Assembly (NCBI GenBank): GCA_032622095.1
Contig: CP136069.1
Coordinates: 66,797,319 to 66,861,318 of the forward strand
DNA from: Siphonodentalium dalli
Lineage: Eukaryota > Mollusca > Scaphopoda > Gadilida > Siphonodentaliidae
Direction: 5' to 3'
Length of the DNA stretch: 64,000 bases
Shown: positions 56,264 to 64,000 of the stretch, one piece after another
Numbering within the stretch: position 1 is the stretch's first letter
Layout: each line of letters starts with the position of its first letter
The notes under the pieces: model-generated
What the model was told of the DNA's origin: nothing
What the model saw: only the letters and a program-made list of their open reading frames with translations
Database searches by the model: none
Program-made: the position numbers and the translations under genes

Positions 56264-56708
56264 GTCAGTTAAATATTTACTTTTGTAACTCAAGTTGAAT
56301 ATTTGTAGCGAAGACACTCATTCTGATTGGTTAAGAACTTCTAAAAAAAATCATTACATCCACATTGCCCACTGGTTGGTGAAAAATTTGTAATATAACA
56401 CATTACAATTGACAATGTGCATAAAAAAATATATCATCGCACAGCCAAGAGTCGAGCGTTTATCATAAATATAGCGATGTCATCGATTAACATAAAGTTG
56501 TCTTGACGTGTTTTGTAGTAACCCGATGGAACGTACCTAGAGATTTAATGCAGCTGAAAAGTTATCTTACTTCAAAGCATGGAATGATAATATATAGTGC
56601 TTCCTGTGCATTTTCTTTTCATTTTTTTGGTGAATTGAATTACAATGGAACGTAAACTTTCCATGTGTCGTTGGATATTCAGGGCAATTTGGCTCATTCA
56701 CAATCTGT
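56264..56708. other. Intron sequence, nothing recognised
   Basis: Start of intron 15. No gene found. GTTGGATATTCAGGG at 56670 is matched by its near-complement CCCGAATATCCAAC at 62748 on the far side of D2. Confidence 0.4.
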
Positions 56709-58163
56709 TATTCCCGTCAAAGATACGTTACACACTGAACTACATGTTATATTCATTTTTATTCACAAAGAGAGGATCTATGAGATCCGTTTCAAATTTA
56801 TTATTTTGGTACGAAATAGCTTAAGTACCTTTTTGAATCAATATTATGACGTAGCAGGTCATAGGTCACGTGTCCACTAGCTGTAATATAAGCGAGAGGA
56901 CACACAGGTAACGGTCTCTTTTCATCTTTGTGCGACAAGATTGAGGGAAGTAAAACGCTATGAGGAAATGAACCACATTACTGTCGGGTTAATTTTTTAG
57001 TTTAACCTAATCCGTTCCATATTTTTAACTTGTTGTGACTTCGTTTCAATTTTAGAAATGACACAATACTTGTTAAATTAATATCAGAGTGACAATTTCA
57101 TACTTGAATTTATTTGTCTTACGTAAATAACATTTTAAAAATATCTTTGTTCTGTTGAGAATTGTGGGAAATTTCCCAACTTCCGGTCACGACGCATGTG
57201 GTTTACATTTCCGAATTGAATTCGTCTTTTCCGGTTCGCGTGTCGAACTCGCTTCTGGAACAATGTTTACACAGTCCACTTGCTATGTTATCTCTGTTCA
57301 TTTGGTTTTAGAATGTAAGTATTATTTCGAACCTTCGATCAGTGAGACAACATTGGATTTGTAGCTTTGTTTACGTTGAAATTGTAACGTGACAACAGTC
57401 AACATTGGTTTTGTTTACGTTGAAATTGTCACTCACAAATATGTTTCATGTTGACAAATATAGCGAATGCGTAGGGAGCAAATTAACTGGCATAGCATCG
57501 CAATTTGCTACCCACATTTGTATGGATTATAGCTATATAATTTGTCATGACTTTGCTATGAGTTTAGCACAATGATATCTAATTAACTTATTTGCTAATC
57601 CAAATTTTAACAGTGATTTGCTCCCTGCAAAATTAGGGATCAGGTTTGGGTCCATTTTCGTTTATCTATGAATTAACTCACTTTGTGTGGTTTTGCTTGG
57701 TTCATAGTTTACTATGAATTAGTTTACTATACACACTGAGGTTGTTTGCCAACAAAATAACTTGGTGTCCAATGATAAGATCGCTCTGACACAAGTCATA
57801 ACGTGACTCATCAGTCACCTAATTTCATGGTAAATTTTGAGGTCCCTTTCCTGATCCTTATCAATGGTAAAAAAAACAGGCTATTTTTCTTCCTCGTGTG
57901 GCCTCGGCTTCAGTAACCCCATTGTCCAGCAGGCTCAGGCTAATCCAATTATCCTCGTTCCATGCTGACCTTGAGGTGGCCCAGCCGCATACTTCACCAA
58001 TGACACAAGGCAAAAGGCGCCATACTGTTCCGAGGGTAGGTTCCAGTGTTCACGGATCCAACCATGCTTGACCGCTCCTGCTGGATCCTACCTCAGATTT
58101 TCGTCCTCCCACATCCCTTTCACTAGCATGTGCGATGTACCAAGATCTGTCCGCCCCCCAGGG

Positions 58164-58680
58164 AGCAAATTAACTGGTATCGCATCACAATTTGCCATCC
58201 AAATTTGGATAATAGCCATGCAATTTGGTATGAATTTGATGTGATTTGAGATTGAGAACAATGCTCCAGTCCTTCCCACGAGAAAAACGCAGCAAGAGCA
58301 TTTATTTGCTCCCGTAATTCAGATGACGGGTGTAATATTGCACCCATACTTTTTCTCAAACAAAAAGGCATTGTGGAATAGGCCTATGTCTAGTTACACT
58401 TTAATATGCCATAGTTGAACTGAGCTGGTAACGGATCTAAATAAACCTTCAAATAGTTCACTGTTGACCCAACAATTATGGTCTCCATTAGTATTTAATG
58501 AGATGAGGGTCGGGTGCAAAATTTAGCACCCGTGATTTGAAAATTACAAGTGTGTACGGGGTGCGCGAGCAATCACTCCCGTCTCCTGGGAAGGACTTGC
58601 TCTCTAATCATGTCAATGAGAGGCTATTTGATAATCAAAATTTCCAAAGTAATTTGCTCCCTGGAGTCCACCCTGGAGTC
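58164..58680. repeat. D2 interior related to D1 12225-12600
   Basis: GGGAGCAAATTAACTGG, TTATTTGCTCCCGTAATTCA, a GACGGGTGTAATATTGCACC hairpin and GCAATCACTCCCGTCTCCTG parallel the D1 block. GGGAGCAAAT / ATTTGCTCCC words occur in both directions at 57476, 57610, 58158, 58303 and 58650, which suggests further small foldback elements. Confidence 0.5.
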
Positions 58681-58714
58681 CACCCTCGGGTGGAATTGCT
58701 GATAAGACCACTTC

Positions 58715-59537
58715 CCGGTGTAACACGATATCTTCCCCCCTGGGTATCTTCCCCCCCCGGGGGGGAACATACCCCGGGATATCTTCCCCCCCACCCTGGG
58801 TATCTTCCCCCCCACTCGTACATTTTTTTTCCCTCACTTATTTTATATTATTATGGTAAGAAATGCCGAGAAAACTATTAAATTTTGTTTTTTTTGGGTT
58901 ATTTTGAAGTTTAACTTAACCCAATAATAGCATAAATATGTCAAAATATTACCTTATGATTCTATAGTTTAATTTGCTTTATATAGTCATGAAATGGCGA
59001 GAAATTAACTTTATGAGCTAAATTTTATAGAGTAAAAATTTTGGGTGGGGGGGGGGGGAGATACCCAGGCCTGAGTATCTTCCCCCCACCCAGCACCTGC
59101 ATATGACAAAAATTAAACGTATGATTTTATTTCTTAATTTGCTTTATATAGTTATGAAATGGCGAGAAATTAACTTTATATGAGCAAAATTTGATTATAG
59201 TAAGAATTTGGGGTGGGGGAAGATACCCAGGCCTGAGTATCTCCCCCCCCGACCCCAAATTCTTACTCTATTAAATTGTTCTCATATAAAGTTAATTTCT
59301 CGCCATTTCATGACAATATAAAGCAAAATAAACGATAAAATCGTAAGATAATATTTTGACATATTTATGCTATTGTGTGAGGGGTTAAGTTAAACTTCAA
59401 AATAAAATTTTTTTTTTTTTTTTTTTTTTAATAGTTTTCTCGGCATTTCTTACCATAATAATATAAAATAAGTGAGGAAAAAAAAATATATGAGTGGGGG
59501 GGAAGATACCCAGGGGGGAGATAAACTGTTACACCGG
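58715..59537. mobile_element. Foldback MITE with CCGGTGTAAC ends, nested in D2
   Basis: CCGGTGTAAC and its complement are the ends. Next come GGGTATCTTCCCCCC-type blocks, then GTAAGAAATGCCGAGAAAAC, GGCGAGAAATTAACTTTAT and their complements about 400-700 bp later. The centre has two extra inverted GGGGGAAGATACCCAGGC pairs. Long poly-G, poly-C and poly-T tracts make the exact length uncertain. Confidence 0.8.
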
Positions 59538-60024
59538 CACTCTGCATGGCCTTAAGATGCTTGATATTAGGCGGGAGGCAAATTATCGCAAGTGTAGCGG
59601 ATGGGGCTGTAGCGATTCATCGTAAATTTCATTGGAGTGATACTTATATAGCGATACACGAATCAAGTAATATCTGCATATCTATGGGCTAGTGTAAACC
59701 AACGTTTCGGTTTATTCTATGTAAACTGTTTGACTGATCTGCCCCATAACCATGTAGTTCAATGCAGATAGTGTTCATTTAGAAGAGGAAAATCAGACGC
59801 AGTTTCTCTCCTCCGGTATGTGTCCTGGGGGGGTTCGAGGGGGAACCGAGCGTTGGGCCATCAGACAGCGCGCCGTCTCATACCGGGTTTTCTCAGGTGC
59901 TGTACGTAACAGTTAACATAGCGCAGTCATCAGCCTGGGCAGAGACTTTTAACAGACGCTCAATTTGTTGTTTAAACCATGGAGTTACCAGGGCTCAAAC
60001 TTATTACCTTTCACTTGTCCCTGA

Positions 60025-60495
60025 TTGGCATCTACTTTGTTTATGGGTAACCAATCGATTCTTCTGAATGTAAATTCTCCTCTTTACACAGATCATCTTT
60101 CATCCTTACTAACGGTTCCGTGTGGCGGAACTCCAAGCCTTGGAATCCTTCCAACAAATTTGCGAAGGTCAATCTGGTTTTCTACAGCGATCAGCTGCTT
60201 TTCCGCAAACCAAGCTGCGAATCACATTTCTAATTGCGTAGAGCATTCATTCTTTCAACCCAGTTTATTACCTCAGACCCGAGGAAATTGTTTTAATTTA
60301 CAAAAACACCATTCATCGACGGATGTCGGGCAGTATTTCTTCACCAATCGCGTGGCAGAAATGTGGAATCAACTTCCAGAATCTATTGTGATCGCAGAGA
60401 CGCTCGAACAATTAAAAACTCTAATCGTCTATCATTTTAACAGCAAAATATCTTTAATTTTGGGAGAATCAAATGCTGAATCAAGTCAGTCATAA
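60025..60495 (+). pseudogene. LINE ORF2 C-terminal fragment
   Basis: The last third of this 156-residue frame reads TRGNCFNLQKHHSSTDV, then YFFTNRVAEMWNQLPES and LEQLKTLI. TRG...L.K......FF.NRV...WN.LP..V..A....FK is the typical end of CR1/L2/Jockey-like reverse transcriptase proteins. The first part (MASTLFMGNQ...) is not recognised and is probably from another frame or D2 itself. No polymerase or endonuclease motif remains. Confidence 0.55.
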
Positions 60496-61189
60496 AGCAC
60501 TGACAATTGAAATGTTTTGTGAGAATCATTACGAGAATCGATTCTGTGATTCTTGTCGAATCTTAAGGCCTGCTCCAGCCTTAGAAATTCCCAATGATTG
60601 TTCACCTGTAGTACCAGGCTTAGATCTATTCTCCGACGATATAGTGGCTTTTATAGTTGGGTTAGCTTATCGGGTTCAGATATAGACAATTGAAATCATG
60701 CAATCTTCTGAGGTGGCTGGTAAGAAAAAATAACCTGTTCCATGGGAACAGGCGCATTTCAGAATTTTGAGCCCTGCGTCATGCCAACGACATACCGTGA
60801 TGCCCTGAATGATTGAGTCCTTCGCCGCCAGGGGGTTGTGGGTCATTTAGGGCATTGCTGTACTCAGTGCTCCTTTTTGACACGCTGTCTTGAATAACTC
60901 AAACAGGCGGGCACTGCGTCTAACGGCGCACATGAGGCAATCACCGTTGGCGACAGATGAGTGATCTCTGCCCACAGGGAGGAACTAGGGTCCGGGTCCT
61001 CGCTGTATGATAGACAGACAGCCGTCAGACCATACGCACATGTGACTGGTCTTCCGTACCATGACATCTCTCGTCCAACTGTCGAAAGAGATTATGCCTT
61101 CACCTTAGTGGCTACGATGGGCTGGAAACACTAACAGCTCATGGACCCGGGCCCTTCGTCTGTTAAGAACAATCAGTGAATAACAAGAA

Positions 61190-62155
61190 GACACTTTCTT
61201 CTTGTTGTCAACATTCTGGTTGTTTTTAGACCTTCATCATCCACAGCCTGTTCATCCTTTCCGACCGTTTGAAGTTGTTCCATCTCGATGGGCTTCCTCC
61301 TTCCAAACATTTTCTAATATATTACATTCAGGCCTCCAAGTGTCCCTTTCCATCAAGGTAACTGAATACACTCGATTGAATCGACAGGCTGTGGAGGCAG
61401 TTTACAACTCGGGACTCTCTGGACTTATTTTCTTCTCGATTGTTTCGATACCAGAAAACATTTTAGGAATTTCAAAATCCTATCACGCTAGGGGTTTTTT
61501 TTTCCAACCAGTTTCACGGCTCATAGTAAATGCTGGTCATGTCATTGTCCGATGGAGATGGTTTATCTCCGGTGTATTTCTTACTCGAAGTAAAGTTTTG
61601 GCACTTTTGAAAACAATAACATGGGTTTTAGCAATTGGACGCTCACTACACTGTGAAGCCTCATTGACTACTAATTACTAATACGTCGATTGGACATTTA
61701 ACTACTGACAGTCAGTTACAAAATAATTATTTTGAGCCTTGACCGGTTGTTAACAAAATTGGGTTTGCACCTTTACTGACAGTATGTCGCATATTAAACT
61801 CACAATCATGGTTATGCAGCTATTGAAATCTTGGTTTCTTCGCCTGAAATGAGGTTTGGTCTGTTTCTAATCGTATTTACATTCACCTCTTCCTCATTTT
61901 ACATCCAGATTGTCTATTCAGGTAGCAATAGATTTCCTTCCTCTGGTGTCGAAACGTCGGGATATCTTGGTTCGTTCAGTCACAAGCATGGATCAGAGTG
62001 GTCTATGCTTTCTGCATATGACCAGCTTGCTCCATGGAGGAGGCGGCACCTGTATGTACATGCATATGACCTTTGGGCGATTTCTACCTAATGAGTTTTC
62101 AAAATTACTGGTTTACCTGATCAGGAATAAAAAAGGGGGGGGGGGCTAAGATTCA
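61190..62155 (+). other. D2 interior, uncharacterised open frames
   Basis: Frames at 61202-61681 (159 codons) and 61831-62091 are open but have no recognised domain. Isolated stretches such as VTEYTRLNRQAVEAVYNSG look protein-like. They could be decayed retroelement coding; nothing supports a named product. A G10 tract at 62135 precedes the right-end structures. Confidence 0.25.
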
Positions 62156-62326
62156 GCCATTGGGCTCATTCATCTACTTTCTCCACTTTACCGTGTATCA
62201 TAAATCAAATCTGCGAATCGGTACCTTTTGGATTCATTTTTTGCTACTCAGCAGGTTCAAAAGAATTGCTCTTAACCAAAATACAATAGTATCTCATTCC
62301 TCGCAGCCTCCTCCTATGAGTTGATT

Positions 62327-62423
62327 CTAACATGTAGTTCGGTGTGTAACGTATCTTTGACGGGAATATAACATTTTCAATAGAAAATACATATTCCCTA
62401 ATAAGATACTTACACACTGAACT
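62327..62423. repeat. Internal complementary region of D2
   Basis: AACATGTAGTTCGGTGTGTA to TTTGACGGGAATA is the complement of the left extremity at 56709-56755. TAACATTTTCAATAGAAAAT to TACTTACACACTGAACT is the complement of the right extremity (62676-62732). The junction is at about 62369. Confidence 0.75.
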
Positions 62424-62732
62424 CACATGGCCCTCCCAAATTGGGATTTCCCCTCCCCGCTGCTCGGTCACACCCCTCGAATCTTGTAAGAGGATGAAAA
62501 GAGACCGTTACCTGTGTGTCCTCTCACTTATATTACAGCTAGTGGACATGTGACCTGTGACCTGCTACGTCATAATAATGATTCAAAAAGGTACTTAAGC
62601 TATTTCGTACCAAAATAATAAATTTTAAACAGATCTCATAGATCCTCTCTTTGTGAATAAAAATGAATATAACATGTAGTTCAGTGTGTAAGTATCTTAT
62701 TAGGGAATATGTATTTTCTATTGTAAATGTTA

Positions 62733-63217
62733 TTTCATGATCATATCCCCGAATATCCAACTCAACAGAGTACAGTTATCTCCTATTTATGCCCAAGATC
62801 TTCTTTGTTGGTGGAATGGTATCTAATGGAAACCACCATCAGCCCTTCCATCCTTCCACAAAATTATTATTTGAAAGATGTATTTTATTGAGTCACCTGC
62901 GAGTATCAAATACTCAAAAAGAAATATTTCATATAAAGTCAGATTTGAGTTAAAGTTTGGAGAGATAAGTTTTTTAATTTTCAATAGTAACCAACCAGAA
63001 ACTCCCTGATAAAGTTATCTTGTTTAAGTTTAAGTTATTAAGATTTTGTTCTTGTTGTCTTATTCTCTTGTAGTATGCAAAATCATCCTAAATTTTACTG
63101 TAATAGCAGTGTGCATACCAACCATATGGTCACAGATGAAAAAATATGTGACGATCCGTCTTCATTTAGCAACGTGAATTTTGTTACTTATTCCTTATTC
63201 CTTATTCCTTATTCGCA
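62733..63217. other. Intron sequence ending in (CCTTATT)n
   Basis: Unique-looking intron; (TCCTTAT)n at 63190-63214 leads into the satellite. The apparent acceptor before 63074 does not open a GLG1-like frame. Confidence 0.45.
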
Positions 63218-64000
63218 AAATGTCGGAAAGTGTGGCATATGGCCCCAAATTCGTAAGTGGCCAGGTCGGGGGTGCATTTTGGGCCGAAATTTGTTTGGGT
63301 CGAGTTGGTAAAAGTGGTCCGAAAAAGTGTCCGACCTGTGCTCGGTCCGATTTTTTTGGGAAAATGTCCCAAATGACGCCAAATTCTCAAGTGGCCAGCT
63401 GGGCGGGAAATTTTGGGTCCAAAATTTTTGGGTCGAGTTGGTAAAAGTGGTCCGAAAAAGTGTCCGACCTGTGCTCGGTCCGATTTTTTTTTGGGAAAAT
63501 GTCCCAAATGACCACGGCAACGTACTTAGTAAAAAATAACAAAAAATTGGGCCGAAAAAAATTGGGTCGAAAAGTCCGAAATGCCTCGAAATTAGGCAAA
63601 GTCTAAAAAATGAAGGGGAAAAGTCCCCAATGGGTGCAAATTCTCAAGTGGCCAGCTGGGCGGAACATTTTGGGTCGAATTTTTTTTGGGTCGAGTTGGT
63701 AAAAGTGGTCCGAAAAAGTGTCCGACCTGTGCTCGGTCCGATTTTTTTGGGAAAATGTCCCAAATGACCACGGCAACGTACTTAGTAAAAAATAACAAAA
63801 AATTGGGCCGAAAAAAATTGGGTCGAAAAGTCCGAAATGCCTCGAAATTAGGCAAAGTCTAAAAAATGAAGGGGAAAAGTCCCCAATGGGTGCAAATTCG
63901 CAAGTGGCCAGCTGGGCGGAACATTTTGGGTCGAATTTTTTTTGGGTCGAGTTGGTAAAAGTGGTCCGAAAAAGTGTCCGACCTGTGCTCGGTCCGATTT
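63218..64000 (+). repeat. Satellite-like tandem array running off the window
   Basis: Two short units of about 180-190 bp (from 63250 and 63390) are followed by units with a 256-bp period (63547 and 63803 are equivalent). Shared words are GTCGAGTTGGTAAAAGTGGT, GTGTCCGACCTGTGCTCGGT, GGGAAAATGTCCCAAATGAC and, in long units only, ACGTACTTAGTAAAAAATAA. The open frames on both strands arise from the repeat. The array is cut by the window end. Confidence 0.88.

Larger units (their letters stand above)
56709..62732. mobile_element. DIRS-like element D2
   Basis: Inverted terminal repeats (56709 to about 56926; about 62493-62732) share CACACTGAACTACATGTTAT, AGAGAGGATCTATGAGATC, TTGGTACGAAATAGCTTAAG and ACACACAGGTAACGGTCTCT. 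An internal complementary region lies at about 62327-62423. The interior has gag-like fragments, a nested foldback MITE and a LINE fragment. GCAAATTAACTGG(C/T)AT blocks recur at 57479 and 58164. I see no reverse transcriptase or recombinase of its own. Confidence 0.72.

Noticed and set aside
53256-55190. CRISPR-like array
   Set aside because: Units are contiguous tandem repeats of about 28 bp without unique spacers, in an intron of an animal gene.
58537-58881. Proline/glycine-rich proteins on both strands
   Set aside because: They come from the poly-C and poly-G blocks of the nested foldback MITE.
63075-63311. Possible next GLG1 exon after the acceptor-like TTCTCTTGTAG at 63064-63074
   Set aside because: In the required phase the frame stops after five codons, and the other frame does not resemble the next GLG1 repeat.

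Overview
The window looks like A+T-rich nuclear DNA of an invertebrate animal, most likely a bivalve or other mollusc. The reasons are small intron-split exons of a metazoan Golgi gene, very dense palindromic MITEs, DIRS-like retroelements, and dispersed arrays built on GATGATAACTTTAG and GCCATCTTGGATTTT, which I recall as common in bivalve introns. The taxon is an inference and has not been tested by any search.

Only one host gene is visible. Fifteen plus-strand exons between 1169 and 56263, all with GT-AG borders and fully compatible phases, encode about 611 residues of the middle and later part of Golgi apparatus protein 1 (GLG1, also called MG-160, ESL-1 or CFR-1). Both ends of the gene lie outside the window. 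Everything else is intron or mobile DNA inside introns.

Layout: 1-5762 holds exons 1-4 with MITEs. 5792-26972 is a 21-kb composite inside the 23.3-kb intron 4. It consists of two same-direction partial copies (A, 5792-15598; B, 22127-26972) of a DIRS-like element with inverted terminal repeats and an internal complementary region. Copy A carries a second DIRS-like element (D1, 9504-14730). A 6.5-kb block (X, 15599-22126) with a large Academ-like transposase joined to an XPG/FEN-like nuclease sits exactly where the A/B junction should be. 26973-35139 holds MITEs, exon 5 and a 4.7-kb TA-flanked transposon, itself interrupted by a hAT-like insertion with a perfect 8-bp target duplication. 35340-49700 holds exons 6-11, a third DIRS-like copy (C, 37715-39470), many MITEs and a 45-bp minisatellite. 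49700-56263 holds exons 12-15 and a roughly 1.9-kb array of about 28-bp units. 56264-62732 holds a further DIRS-like element (D2) with a nested foldback MITE and a LINE fragment. From about 63220 to the right edge is a satellite.

The elements date one another. Copy C preserves the empty site of D1, copy A preserves the empty sites of two insertions in copy B, and a degenerate MITE at 45.6 kb preserves the empty site of an 808-bp insertion at 51.2 kb. The most unusual items are the DIRS-like internal complementary regions, which carry the complement of both element ends side by side, and the transposase-nuclease gene, which is open throughout apart from three shifts of the same polarity.
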